A stretch of 64,000 bases of DNA from Romboutsia sp. CE17 (GCF_012317385.1 NZ_CP051144.1:1054001-1118000), one strand, 5' to 3'. Shown: positions 34,939 to 43,884, counted from the stretch's first letter. Program-made: numbers and translations. Notes: generated by a model from the sequence alone, not told the origin.

Positions 34939-36252
34939 ATGAACAAACATCAATTAAAAGAATTAGTTATAAAATCAATAGATGATAATCGAGAAAAAAT
35001 ACTTGAGGTAGGGCGAGGAATATATAAAAATCCAGAATATGGATATAAAGAATACAAAACCACAGAAGCTGTAGTTAATTTCTTACAAGGAGAGCTTGGA
35101 TTAGAGGTTGAGAAAAATATAGCCGTTACTGGATGCAAGGCTATTACTAATAAAGAGAAAAAAGGTCCTCATATATCTATATTAGGAGAATTAGATGGAA
35201 TATCTTGTAAAGAACATAAAGATTCTAATGAAATAGGTGCCTCTCATACATGCGGCCATAATATACAAATAGCTGGTATGTTAGGAGCTGCAATAGGTTT
35301 AGTTAAAAGTGGTGTTTTAGATCATTTAGATGGTAAAGTTTCTTTCATGGCCACTCCAGCTGAAGAATTTATAGAATTAGAATACAGACAACAATTAAAA
35401 GATAAAGGTGAAATAACTTACTTTGGTGGAAAACAAGAACTTGTTAAAAAAGGATACTTTGACGATATAGATATATCTATGATGTTCCATTCTATGGATA
35501 TGGGAGATAACAAAGCTTTAGTTGGTCCTGAAAGTAACGGATTTATAGGAAAGAAAGTTCAATTTATAGGTAAAGAATCTCATGCAGGTTCTGCTCCTCA
35601 TGAAGGTGTAAATGCATTAAACGCTGCAATGCTTGCTATAAACAATGTAAATGCTTTAAGAGAGACTTTTAAAGAATCTGAAAGAGTTAGATTCCATCCA
35701 ATCTTGACTAAAGCTGGTGATATAGTTAATGTTGTTCCTGCTGATGTTCAAATGGAATCATATGTTAGAGCTAGAACTATAGATGGAATGATTGATGCTA
35801 GTGAAAGAATAAATAAAGCTCTAATTGCTGGTGGTATGGCTGTTGGTGCTGAAGTTGTGATAACTGAAATACCAGGATACTTACCAATATTACGCTATAG
35901 AAGCATGGATGACTTATTCTTTAACAATCTTGTTGAGTTAGGAATAGAGAAAGAAAAAATAGTTGATGGTGGAGACTTTACTGGTTCATTCGACTTAGGT
36001 GATATATCTCACTTAATGCCTACTATGCACCCTATGATAGGTGGGATTAAAGGCGCTCTTCACACTAGAGATTTTGAAATAATAGATGAAGATTTAGCAT
36101 ATATAGTCCCTGCTAAATCAATGGCTATGACTGTAATAGACTTATTATTTGATGATGCTAAAGAAGCTAATAACATATTATCTGATTTTACTCCAGTTAT
36201 GACTAAAGAAGAATATTTAGGATTCCTAGAAAAACATGACAGAACTATATAA
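34939..36252 (+). CDS. M20-family amidohydrolase/peptidase
   Basis: 437 residues, larger than the 390 usual for HipO-type amidohydrolases and nearer to AbgB-type. Metal-site segments are ILGELDGI, ASHTCGHNIQIAGMLGAA, ATPAEEFIEL and the C-terminal GALHTRDFEI. The dimerisation domain starts with GKESHAGSAPHEGVNALNAAM. It should release an amino acid or ammonia from an N-acyl or amide substrate brought in by the two membrane proteins ahead of it. GGGGG precedes the ATG. Confidence 0.87.
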   Translation: MNKHQLKELVIKSIDDNREKILEVGRGIYKNPEYGYKEYKTTEAVVNFLQGELGLEVEKNIAVTGCKAITNKEKKGPHISILGELDGISCKEHKDSNEIGASHTCGHNIQIAGMLGAAIGLVKSGVLDHLDGKVSFMATPAEEFIELEYRQQLKDKGEITYFGGKQELVKKGYFDDIDISMMFHSMDMGDNKALVGPESNGFIGKKVQFIGKESHAGSAPHEGVNALNAAMLAINNVNALRETFKESERVRFHPILTKAGDIVNVVPADVQMESYVRARTIDGMIDASERINKALIAGGMAVGAEVVITEIPGYLPILRYRSMDDLFFNNLVELGIEKEKIVDGGDFTGSFDLGDISHLMPTMHPMIGGIKGALHTRDFEIIDEDLAYIVPAKSMAMTVIDLLFDDAKEANNILSDFTPVMTKEEYLGFLEKHDRTI

Positions 36253-36364
36253 TATATAAAATTAAATGATTATAATAGTTCGTAGCAAATTCTTTCCTTT
36301 AGATTAATGATGATAATTTTAGAGTATTATATTTATTAAAGATTTATTATTATAAAATATAAAT

Positions 36365-36404
36365 AAAAAGATACTATCCTAAATTTAGGATAGTATCTTT
36401 TTTT
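36365..36404. terminator. Bidirectional terminator
   Basis: AAAAGATACTATCCTAAA pairs with TTTAGGATAGTATCTTTT between convergent genes. Confidence 0.9.
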
Positions 36405-36711
36405 AATGTGATAATCTGAAAGTTTCACAACTTGCATTTTCAAAATTTATATCAACATGGCTAGCATTACAAGCCCCATTAATATTATATGTACAATTAG
36501 TAGCGCTACAAGATATATCTTGAGTACTAGTCAAATTACTTTTTTCAGAATAATTTGAAAAAGTAAAAGAAGATTTATCCTTAAAGCTGTCACAATAAGT
36601 TTCTGGAGTTACAGCGGCTTCATAGCCTTCTACCTTTATATGAGATGCGAAACAGTTAAAGTTTTTGTTATAAGCACAATTATAAGCTTGACAATTTAAA
36701 TTACTATTCAT
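36403..36711 (-). CDS. Two-domain DUF1540 cysteine-rich protein
   Basis: 102 residues made of two DUF1540 units. The first is CQAYNCAYNKNFNCFASHI...YCDSF (residues about 7-43), the second CSATNCTYNINGACNASHV...CETF (residues about 68-98). Each has four cysteines that probably bind a metal. These small proteins are common in spore formers; their role is unknown. GGAGG lies 6 bases before the ATG. Confidence 0.88.
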   Translation of the reverse strand: MNSNLNCQAYNCAYNKNFNCFASHIKVEGYEAAVTPETYCDSFKDKSSFTFSNYSEKSNLTSTQDISCSATNCTYNINGACNASHVDINFENASCETFRLSH

Positions 36712-36786
36712 AATAACCTCCTAGATTAAATTATATTAATATTATGCTAAAAATAACAAAATTTAATCTAGTAAAATAAATTTATT

Positions 36787-37998
36787 TTATCCTAGTATAT
36801 TAATAAATAAAATAATACAAGGCATTGTAAATACATCTAGTAAAAAAGCACCGACTAGAGGAACTACTAAAAAAGCTTTTTCCGAATATCCATATTTTTG
36901 GCTAATAGATGTCATATTAGCAAGTGCATTAGGTGTAGCACCTAGGCCATGGCCAATAAGACCGCTGATTATAATAGCAGCATCAAAGTTTTTACCTAAA
37001 ACTTTAAAGCATATGAATATAGAAAACCATACTATAAAGATAACTTGACAAAATATTATAAATAAAATAGGTCCAAATAGGTTAGATAATTTTAATAAAT
37101 CTATACTCATTAATGCCATAGTTAAAAACATACCTAAAGATAGTTCACTTAAAAAATCTAAAAGTTGTAGATCTATTTTAATTATATTAAACTTGTCATT
37201 TAAATTTCTAATAACTACAGCAATAAACATAGAACAAACTACATTAGGTAATGTTATGTCTGTTATATTATAAATTAAATTTGTCAAAAAATCACCAATA
37301 GTCATACATAATAAAACTATTAAAAACTGCTCAAAAAATAAATATGGTGTTAATCCATAGTATGATTTTGAAATACCAAGAGGTGTACTTTTTATTAAAG
37401 ACTTTTGTTTATTATTATAGCTAGGTTTTAATTTGTATTTTACAATGAGATATTTAGCAACAGGACCTCCTAGAATTCCTCCTAGTATTAAACCTAAGGT
37501 TGCACAAGCAATACCAACACTGGAAGCATTATTTATTCCTAATTTTTCTATAGTAGCTCCAAAGGCAGCAGCATATCCATGTCCGCCTTCCATAGAGATT
37601 GTTCCACACATAAGACCTAGCAAAGGGTTTATTTTGCAGACTTTAGATAAAATTACTGTTAATATATTTTGACAATAAGCTAAGATGCCACATAAAATCC
37701 AGTACTTAATTAGTAGTGTACCACCTTTTTTTATTAGTGAAAAGCTTACACCTAAACCTATTGCTGTAAAGAAGAAAGACATAAAACTAGGCATTAGGTT
37801 TGTATTCATAGAAATTTTAATTAAACTTAAAGAATTAAGTATTAAATATAAAATTGAAAAAAGCAAACCTCCAATAACTGGAGATGGAATACAAAAATTG
37901 TTAAATATCTTAATTTTGTTTTTTATTATAGATCCTATTAAAAATAGGACAATTGCAAGTATTAATGTATACGATGAGGTAAGGCTTATATTAAACAA
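36787..37998 (-). CDS. gltS: Sodium/glutamate symporter
   Basis: About 403 residues with ten or more membrane helices. The paired signatures CGTISMEGGHGYAAAFG and GLIGHGLGATPNALANM (re-entrant loops) are typical of GltS. It takes up glutamate with sodium. The open frame extends to 38058, but AAGGAGGGA stands just before a TTG at 37998, and the extra 20 residues are not family-like, so I choose that TTG. It is divergent from the agr locus. Confidence 0.9.
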   Translation of the reverse strand: MFNISLTSSYTLILAIVLFLIGSIIKNKIKIFNNFCIPSPVIGGLLFSILYLILNSLSLIKISMNTNLMPSFMSFFFTAIGLGVSFSLIKKGGTLLIKYWILCGILAYCQNILTVILSKVCKINPLLGLMCGTISMEGGHGYAAAFGATIEKLGINNASSVGIACATLGLILGGILGGPVAKYLIVKYKLKPSYNNKQKSLIKSTPLGISKSYYGLTPYLFFEQFLIVLLCMTIGDFLTNLIYNITDITLPNVVCSMFIAVVIRNLNDKFNIIKIDLQLLDFLSELSLGMFLTMALMSIDLLKLSNLFGPILFIIFCQVIFIVWFSIFICFKVLGKNFDAAIIISGLIGHGLGATPNALANMTSISQKYGYSEKAFLVVPLVGAFLLDVFTMPCIILFINILG

Positions 37999-38252
37999 AA
38001 AATTTCCCTCCTTATAATATAATAGTAGTACTAAATATATATTAAAATATAAGGACAAATATTATAAAGTAAAAGCTAAAAATACAATATGAAATAGTAA
38101 AACAGTTTTTCAAGTTTAAATAATATATTTTAATTCACATATTAAATTTTTAATTTTGTATATAATTGAATTTTCGTAAAAAAGAATACAAAAAAATGTA
38201 ATAATATGGTAATATATACGTATGTTAAATTTTTTATGGAGAATCATAACAA

Positions 38253-38819
38253 ATGTTGAGAAAAAAAATAGATTGTTTTGTGGAAGATATATGCAAATAC
38301 AATAACTTTACACAAGAGAAAACAGAAGAAATACAGTACGTAATGAGATTAATGATGTATGAGATACTCAAAATTATAACTATAATAATTATATTTTCTA
38401 TGTTTGGATATTTTAAAGAGGTAGTTTTAATTATATTTACTATGGCATGTGTAAAACCATTTACAGGAGGGTATCACGAGACATCACAAAAGAGATGTTT
38501 AATTGCTACTACAATACTATGCTGTTTAACTATATTAATAGCAAAAAACAGCAATTTAAATCTTGTAAGCACTATATTGATAAGCATTATAAATATATTC
38601 TGCATATATCATCAAGCACCTATAATAAATAAATGTATGCCTATAACAAAACCAAGTTTAATAAAGAAAAATAATAAAATAGCATTAGTTAATTCTATAA
38701 TCTTATCTATGATTTCTATATTTATAATTAAATATGGAGTTTATAGCAATATAATAACATGGACATTAACAATTAATGTTTGCTTAATGTTCAATTCAAA
38801 AAAACATGGGGAGGAATAA
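38253..38819 (+). CDS. agrB: AgrB-type autoinducer peptide processing membrane protease
   Basis: 188 residues with five or six membrane helices. The catalytic pair H75 and C82 lies in TGGYHETSQKRC, spaced seven apart as in staphylococcal AgrB. It would cut the C-terminal tail from AgrD and make the cyclic intermediate. GGAGA lies 10 bases before the ATG. The stop is two bases before the AgrD start, so the two are coupled. Confidence 0.92.
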   Translation: MLRKKIDCFVEDICKYNNFTQEKTEEIQYVMRLMMYEILKIITIIIIFSMFGYFKEVVLIIFTMACVKPFTGGYHETSQKRCLIATTILCCLTILIAKNSNLNLVSTILISIINIFCIYHQAPIINKCMPITKPSLIKKNNKIALVNSIILSMISIFIIKYGVYSNIITWTLTINVCLMFNSKKHGEE

Positions 38820-38821
38820 TA

Positions 38822-38944
38822 ATGAAAAAATTAATGGGGAGCATAATGGCTATGATGTCAATACTTATAATAAGTAATGAGGCAGCATCTGTAGTAGCAA
38901 TAGGTGTAGAGGATATGCCTAAATCGTTAAAAGAAAAAAGATAG
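38822..38944 (+). CDS. agrD: AgrD-like autoinducer propeptide without cysteine
   Basis: 40 residues. An amphipathic N-terminal leader (MKKLMGSIMAMMSILIIS) is followed by the presumed core SVVAIGV and the acidic tail EDMPKSLKEKR, the tail being typical of AgrD. No cysteine is present in the whole peptide. If AgrB cuts before E30-D31, the only possible ring-forming residue in the core is S23, which would give a lactone (not a thiolactone) with a ring larger than five. GGGGAGG just before the ATG supports translation. Function as a signal is inferred from position between agrB and the sensor kinase. Confidence 0.75.
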   Translation: MKKLMGSIMAMMSILIISNEAASVVAIGVEDMPKSLKEKR

Positions 38945-38950
38945 TTAATA

Positions 38951-40222
38951 ATGAATTTTTTTACTGATTTATTAAATACTGTTATACAAGTTTTTATAAT
39001 GACTTACTTCCCATATTATTTTTTGATTACTAATAAAGATATAGATGATAAATATGGAAAAAAGAGTTTAGTTATAAGTAGTATAAGTATATTTGTAACA
39101 TGTATTTTAGCTACAAGTATATTTAAAAACAGTAATATAACTTCTACGTCAATAACAATAATAACTCTAATCATTATATGTATAATCTACAAGAGTGTAT
39201 ACAAAAAAGCATTAATAGCTTATTCAATAGCATATTTATTAATACAGATTATAGCTATTTTAGCTACTAGTATATTCTGGCCTATAATAAGTAATATAAC
39301 CAATGATGTAGAATTATCTAGATTATTAGGAATATATATTCCAGCTATGATTTTAGAGTTACTTATTATAAAAAATAAAGACAATGTGAAGATAATATAT
39401 GAGAGCCTTACTAAAAGGAGAGCATCACTTGGAATTGTTTTTATGCTTGTTATATCGATGGATTTTATAGCTAGTATTTCTATGATATTAAATGGATGGG
39501 CTAATGTAGTTTTAACTAATGTATTGATACTGCTGATTGTTATATTTATAATATGTATTTCAGTTTATATGAATAGCATGGATAAAAAATATAAAGAAAT
39601 TAATAGATTGAACAACTTATTAATTGATAAAAATAATGAGCTGAAAAAAATAAAGCATGACTATGGCTCTCAAATATCATATATTAATGGTTTATATGTA
39701 ATGCAACAATATGATAGATTGGGAGAAATGTTAAAAAATATAATAAATGGAAACGCTGAGGTATCATCTTGTGTAAAATATATTACTAATAGAGGCTCTA
39801 TTATATCTAATGTAGTTGAGTCATTAGATTTAAGAGATATACATGTAGTTGTAGATGAGGAGTTTGATTCTAATCTAATAGATATTAGTGAGTATGAGTT
39901 ACATAAAATAGTATCAAATATTTTAAGTAATGCAATTACAGCATTAGAAGGTAAGGGATTAATAATTATAAAAACATATAAAATATTTAATAGTGTTTAT
40001 ATAAGTATTAAAAATAATGGACCTCAGATAGATCAAAGCATACTAGATAGTATATTTGATACAGGTTTCACTACAAAGACTAATAAAGATGGAAGTCATG
40101 GATATGGCTTACACATAGTTAAAGAAATTGTAGAAAATAATAATGGAAAAGTACATGTAAGTAGCAATGAGGAATATACTGACTTTAAAGTTATATTTTT
40201 TAATCAAAAAGATAGAATATAA
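38951..40222 (+). CDS. agrC: AgrC-like receptor histidine kinase
   Basis: 423 residues. Six membrane helices fill residues 1-208. A coiled linker leads to the phosphoacceptor H236 in KIKHDYGSQISYINGL. The HATPase domain has an N-box (IVSNILSNAITALEGKG) and a G-box (HGYGLHIVKEIVENNNGK). This is the HPK10 type that reads AgrD peptides. It starts six bases after agrD. No LytTR response regulator (AgrA) follows; the next gene is add, behind a terminator. Confidence 0.88.
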   Translation: MNFFTDLLNTVIQVFIMTYFPYYFLITNKDIDDKYGKKSLVISSISIFVTCILATSIFKNSNITSTSITIITLIIICIIYKSVYKKALIAYSIAYLLIQIIAILATSIFWPIISNITNDVELSRLLGIYIPAMILELLIIKNKDNVKIIYESLTKRRASLGIVFMLVISMDFIASISMILNGWANVVLTNVLILLIVIFIICISVYMNSMDKKYKEINRLNNLLIDKNNELKKIKHDYGSQISYINGLYVMQQYDRLGEMLKNIINGNAEVSSCVKYITNRGSIISNVVESLDLRDIHVVVDEEFDSNLIDISEYELHKIVSNILSNAITALEGKGLIIIKTYKIFNSVYISIKNNGPQIDQSILDSIFDTGFTTKTNKDGSHGYGLHIVKEIVENNNGKVHVSSNEEYTDFKVIFFNQKDRI

Positions 40223-40329
40223 TTTTGAAATTGAATAGACTTATTAAATTAATGCTACTAGATATTTCAGCAAGGGCTGTTTAGAATCAATATAAAAGTC
40301 TCTGTTTTAAATTATGTTGATATTTGAGT

Positions 40330-40363
40330 AAAAAAGTGGACAGTTTAATTTGTCCACTTTTTT
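40330..40363 (+). terminator. Terminator of the agr operon
   Basis: AAAAAGTGGACA pairs with TGTCCACTTTTT, then a T-run. Confidence 0.9.
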
Positions 40364-40910
40364 AGCAATATTTTAAACTTATTAATCTAAATCTAATAAT
40401 TAAATTGAAATTTGTATCATATTGACATTTCTATTTCAAATCCAAATTTATGCAATCAATATCCTACGAGTCAAAAGTTACTAACTAAGCAATTATTACA
40501 AGATACTAAGTTTGAATTAAAGTTTGTTCTTATGCTACATGAACAAACTTAATAAAGAAGCTCAAGTGGCTTTTAAAAACTCTAATCCTAGTTATATGTT
40601 TATAATTTTATAATATAACTTCCAGAAGAATAAAAGAAAATAAATAAAACAACATATAAAAATTGATAGTCTAAACATAAAACTTAATTTTTACATAAAA
40701 TATATTATAAAAATAGAAAATATGTATTTACATTTTCTATATGTGAATATAAAATAAAAGGAATAGTATTATTTAGTCCTTTTTAGAAAGTATTGATAAC
40801 ATTATGAATAAAGTGTTTTTATCTGTATATTATCTTTAAAATTGACTAAAAACTGATAAATTGAAATTATAGATCATGTAAAGTATTGACAATACAATGT
40901 TTTACATGAA

Positions 40911-40976
40911 TTCGTATAATCCCAATAATATGGATTGGGAGTCTCTACCAGGACCCGTAAAATTCCTGATTACGAA
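40911..40976 (+). ncRNA. Adenine-sensing purine riboswitch
   Basis: TTCGTATAATCCCAATAATATGG opens the aptamer. Its second loop strand reads GTCTCTACCAGGACCCGTAA and its closing strand is CCTGATTACGAA. These are the conserved P1, J1/2, L2, J2/3 and L3 elements of the purine family. The specificity base in GATTACG is U (guanine switches have C: GACTACG), so adenine is the ligand. It controls adenosine deaminase, as in some other Clostridia. Confidence 0.93.
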
Positions 40977-41037
40977 GAAAGCTTACACAGATATGATAGT
41001 GGGTTTTCTTTGTAATGGGGAATTTTTTTATACAAAT
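40969..41037 (+). terminator. Riboswitch expression-platform terminator
   Basis: ATTACGAAGAAAGCTTAC pairs over 18 positions (five G-T) with GTGGGTTTTCTTTGTAAT, followed by GGGGAATTTTTTT. The stem reuses the aptamer's P1 3' strand, so adenine binding should prevent it: an ON switch. Confidence 0.85.
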
Positions 41038-41085
41038 TTTTAGAAAATAATTATTTAAACATAGATAAGAAAGGGAGATATTAAT

Positions 41086-42072
41086 ATGAACAAGTTACCT
41101 AAAATTGAACTACATTGTCACTTAGATGGAAGTGTTAGAGTAGAAACTGTTATAGATATTGCGAAAAAAGAAAATATTGATATGACTTCATATGATTCAG
41201 AAAAAGTTAGTGAACTATTAAGAGTTCCATCAAACTGTACATCATTAGTAGAATATCTAAAAAAATTTGAAATACCTAATCAAGTAATGCAAACCAAGGA
41301 AAGTTTAAAAAGAGTAACATTTGAATTATTAGAAGATGCGCATAAAGAAAATATAAAATATATGGAAATAAGGTTTGCTCCAATACTTCATACAAATAAA
41401 GGTTTAAGTATAAAAGAAGTAATAAAAAGTGTTATAAATGGGATAAACTATGCTGAAGAAAAATATGATATAAAAGCGAACTTAATATTAGGATGTATGA
41501 GAAATATGAGTGAAAATGATGCAATCTTAGTGATAAATGAAGGGAAAGAATTTTTAGGAAAGGGTGTAGTTGCAGTAGACCTTTGTGGACCAGAAAATGA
41601 GAACTTTTCAGAAGAATATAAAAATGCTATAAATTTAGCTAGAAGTTATGGATATAGAGTTACAATACATGCAGGAGAAGCAGCAAGTGGAAAAAATGTA
41701 GTAGAAGCTATAAATTTATTAGGAGCTGAAAGAATAGGTCACGGAATTAATATTAAAGATATGAAAGAGGCATATGAATTAGTAAAGGATAAAAAAATCA
41801 CATTAGAAATGTGTCCTACAAGTAATATACATACAAAGGCAATAGATAGCATGAAACAGTATCCATTTTATAATTTTTATAAGGATGGAATAAGTGTAAC
41901 TTTAAATACGGATAATAGAACTGTATCTAATATAGATCTTACTAATGAGATAAATTTAATAAAAGACAATTTCAATATGACAATGGATGAATATAAGGAT
42001 ATTTACTTAAATACAGTTGAATCAACATTTGCAGATGAAAAAACAAAAGATTGGTTAAGAAAACTAATTTAA
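41086..42072 (+). CDS. add: Adenosine deaminase
   Basis: 328 residues. Zinc ligands H10 and H12 are in ELHCHLDGSVR, the next histidine in VTIHAGEA (catalytic region), then ERIGHGINI, and the aspartate in TLNTDNRTVS. It turns adenosine into inosine for purine salvage. The start has AGGGAGA 7 bases upstream. The adenine riboswitch upstream would turn it on when adenine is high. Confidence 0.95.
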   Translation: MNKLPKIELHCHLDGSVRVETVIDIAKKENIDMTSYDSEKVSELLRVPSNCTSLVEYLKKFEIPNQVMQTKESLKRVTFELLEDAHKENIKYMEIRFAPILHTNKGLSIKEVIKSVINGINYAEEKYDIKANLILGCMRNMSENDAILVINEGKEFLGKGVVAVDLCGPENENFSEEYKNAINLARSYGYRVTIHAGEAASGKNVVEAINLLGAERIGHGINIKDMKEAYELVKDKKITLEMCPTSNIHTKAIDSMKQYPFYNFYKDGISVTLNTDNRTVSNIDLTNEINLIKDNFNMTMDEYKDIYLNTVESTFADEKTKDWLRKLI

Positions 42073-42079
42073 ATAACAG

Positions 42080-42114
42080 AGGGCATAGTATGTTATTTAC
42101 AAACTATGCCCTTT
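42080..42114 (+). terminator. Terminator of add
   Basis: AGGGCATAGT pairs with ACTATGCCCT, then TT and A-rich sequence. It ends 4 bases before the IS left end. Confidence 0.75.
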
Positions 42115-42118
42115 AAAC

Positions 42119-42145
42119 GAGAATGTCTATAGATTTGTGTAAATA
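42119..42145 (+). repeat. IS left inverted repeat
   Basis: This end pairs with 43619-43645 on the opposite strand. About 20 of 27 positions agree, and the inner ATTTGTGTAAATA part is almost exact. Confidence 0.75.
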
Positions 42146-42162
42146 AGATTTTTTATAATTTA

Positions 42163-42200
42163 TATTACTGGAAATTTCAAATTCCAGTAATATTTTTTTA
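42163..42200 (+). terminator. Terminator inside the IS left end
   Basis: ATTACTGGAA pairs with TTCCAGTAAT, then ATTTTTTTA. It is oriented to stop transcription coming from add. Confidence 0.75.
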
Positions 42201-42295
42201 TTTTTGAGAAATACTAATACTGGAATTCTTTACACAATTATTATGTGTTTAATTTAGTTATTTATACACTAAATTTTCCATAATTTTAAAAAAAT

Positions 42296-43537
42296 TTATA
42301 TTGTGTAAGAGTTAGGTATCCTTTCTCCAAACATAATTGTAAGCTGTCCTAAAGTAGACGCCCAATTTTGGTTTGGAGAGGTCCATTTCTCCATAATTTT
42401 CATGGTAGATAAATATAGTGATTTTCTTAGTGACTCATCTGTTGGAAATACAGTTCTTACCTTAGTATATTTTCTTAACTGTCTATTAAATCCCTCAAGA
42501 GCATTTGTAGTATAAATAATTCTTCTAATTTCATGTGGATATTCAAAATACGTATTCAGATTACTCCAGTTATTGTACCATGAATCTATTACAACAGAAT
42601 ATTTTGAATACCATTTCTCCTTAAGAATATCTAAATTTTTAAGTGCTGTTTCTTCGTTAAATGCCCTATAAACACTTTTTAAATCTTTCATAAACTCTCT
42701 CTGATCTTTTGATGCTATATATTTAAGAGAGTTTCTAATTTGATGAACTATACAAGTTTGAATACTTACATCTGGATATACAGTTTTAATTGCTTCAGGT
42801 AGACCTTTTAAACCATCCATACATGCAATTAAAATATCATCTACGCCTCTATTTTTCAAATCATTACAAACTGATAGCCAAAATTTTGCGCCTTCTGATT
42901 CACCAATCCAAATACCTAATATATCTTTTTTTCCTTTCATATCTAAAGCCATACATATATATGCTGCCTTTGAAACTATTTTATTATCATCTCTTACTTT
43001 AAAATGCATAGCATCCATATATACGATTGGGTATATTTCATCAAGTTCTCTGCTTTGCCATTCGGCGGCAGCCTCTACAACCTTATCTGTTATCTTAGAT
43101 ATCATTGCAGGAGACACATCAATGCCATATAGTTCTTCCATTTCAGATTGGATATCTCTTACACTCATACCACAGGCATAAAGACCTATTATTTTTTTAT
43201 CTAGTTCATTACATACAGTTTCATACTTTTTAACAACCTTCGGTTCAAATTGTGCTTTTCTATCTCTTGGTATATCTAGGCCAACTTCACCAAAACTACT
43301 TTCAATAGTCTTAGAACTATATCCATTCCTATAGTTTGGATTAGCTTCATTACTTCTTTCATGCCTTTCTCTTCCCAGATGTTCTTCCATTTCTGCTTCT
43401 AGCAATTGTTGGATAATATCTTTGAACAGCTTTTGCATTAATCCATTTTTACCAACTACATCTTCCATGGTTTTACATTTTCTTACTTCAGCTTGGTAGT
43501 CTAAATCTGGAATAATTATTTCTCTTTGATCTTTCAT
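42296..43537 (-). CDS. IS256-type (Mutator family) transposase
   Basis: 413 residues, full length. The N-terminal region has EMEEHLGRERHERSNEANPNYRNGY. The DDE core is visible: first aspartate in IYPIVYMDAMHFKV, second in DDILIACMDGLKGLPEAI, and the glutamate in YTTNALEGFNRQLRK. The conserved C-C-type QTCIVHQIRNSLKYI is present. No frameshift is seen, so it may still be active. GGAGG lies about 10 bases before the ATG. Confidence 0.95.
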   Translation of the reverse strand: MKDQREIIIPDLDYQAEVRKCKTMEDVVGKNGLMQKLFKDIIQQLLEAEMEEHLGRERHERSNEANPNYRNGYSSKTIESSFGEVGLDIPRDRKAQFEPKVVKKYETVCNELDKKIIGLYACGMSVRDIQSEMEELYGIDVSPAMISKITDKVVEAAAEWQSRELDEIYPIVYMDAMHFKVRDDNKIVSKAAYICMALDMKGKKDILGIWIGESEGAKFWLSVCNDLKNRGVDDILIACMDGLKGLPEAIKTVYPDVSIQTCIVHQIRNSLKYIASKDQREFMKDLKSVYRAFNEETALKNLDILKEKWYSKYSVVIDSWYNNWSNLNTYFEYPHEIRRIIYTTNALEGFNRQLRKYTKVRTVFPTDESLRKSLYLSTMKIMEKWTSPNQNWASTLGQLTIMFGERIPNSYTI

Positions 43538-43601
43538 TTCTTTACCTCCAAAAGTTTAATATGAATATTATTCCAAACTTACCAATTTTACATTCAAAAA
43601 A

Positions 43602-43643
43602 GACTGTAGGTAAGTTTGTATTTACACAAAACTACCTACAGTC
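43602..43643. repeat. Subterminal palindrome of the IS right end
   Basis: GACTGTAGGTA and TACCTACAGTC face each other 20 bases apart, so the right end can fold into a hairpin that includes the terminal repeat. Confidence 0.7.
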
Positions 43644-43645
43644 CC
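43619..43645 (-). repeat. IS right inverted repeat
   Basis: Partner of 42119-42145; begins GGGACTGTAGG on the minus strand. Confidence 0.75.
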
Positions 43646-43662
43646 GTCTAATGCCGACTCCC

Positions 43663-43812
43663 TTATTTCATACTAATTATATTTTTAGATAATTCATTAA
43701 TACTATCAGATAGAGCCTGAAGCTTACCTTCAATCCTAACAAGTAAATACATGCTAAGGGCTATAGGAAAACCAACAGAAGCTATCAGAGTTTGAATCTC
43801 TGAATTCATCAT
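43663..43812 (-). CDS. YvrJ-family small membrane protein (copy 1)
   Basis: 49 residues: MMNSEIQTLIASVGFPIAL followed by SMYLLVRIEGKLQALSDSI and ending NELSKNIISMK. One membrane helix (residues 8-25) and a short amphipathic tail are typical of the YvrJ family, which resembles small phage holins and bacteriocin-like BhlA proteins. AAAGG lies 8 bases before the first ATG. It is the last gene of the amidase-DUF1659-DUF2922-YvrJ set on the minus strand. Its terminator stem is cut by the IS. A near twin lies at 50067-50216. Confidence 0.85.
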   Translation of the reverse strand: MMNSEIQTLIASVGFPIALSMYLLVRIEGKLQALSDSINELSKNIISMK

Positions 43813-43839
43813 AAACACAACCTTTCTATATAATTTTAT

Positions 43840-43884
43840 AAAAAAGACTATGCTAAAAAAGGGGAGTTTTAAAGCATAGTCTTT
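43840..43884 (-). terminator. Terminator after the DUF2922 gene
   Basis: On the minus strand AAAGACTATGCT pairs with AGCATAGTCTTT, then Ts. It separates DUF2922 from yvrJ. Confidence 0.8.

Larger units (their letters stand above)
40223..41085 (+). other. Long gap after agrC with no gene
   Basis: This gap holds the agr terminator (40330-40363). A free hairpin follows (AAGTTTGTTC at 40520-40529 with GAACAAACTT at 40541-40550), and then the adenine riboswitch (40911-41037). In the 500 bases between I find no credible ORF. Where agrA would be expected I see only short open stretches without starts. Confidence 0.6.
42119..43645. mobile_element. IS256-family insertion sequence
   Basis: About 1.53 kb holding one Mutator/IS256-type transposase. 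Imperfect terminal inverted repeats of about 27 bp: the left end reads inward GAGAATGTCTATAGATTTGT and the right end inward GGGACTGTAGGTAGTTTTGT, both then followed by GTAAATA. The flanking 8-mers (CTTTAAAC left, GTCTAATG right) do not match, so no target duplication remains. Near the left end is a plus-strand terminator (42163-42200) that would block read-through from add. Confidence 0.85.

Noticed and set aside
40223-40330. Remnant of agrA after agrC
   Set aside because: Short frames here show no LytTR or receiver motif.
40915-40920. TATAAT as a -10 box for add
   Set aside because: It is the conserved TATAA of the purine aptamer and is 23 bases from the nearest TTGACA.
42790-43002. Plus-strand ORF inside the IS
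   Set aside because: It is an antisense shadow of the transposase.
42111-43653. Target-site duplication of the IS
   Set aside because: The flanking 8-mers differ.
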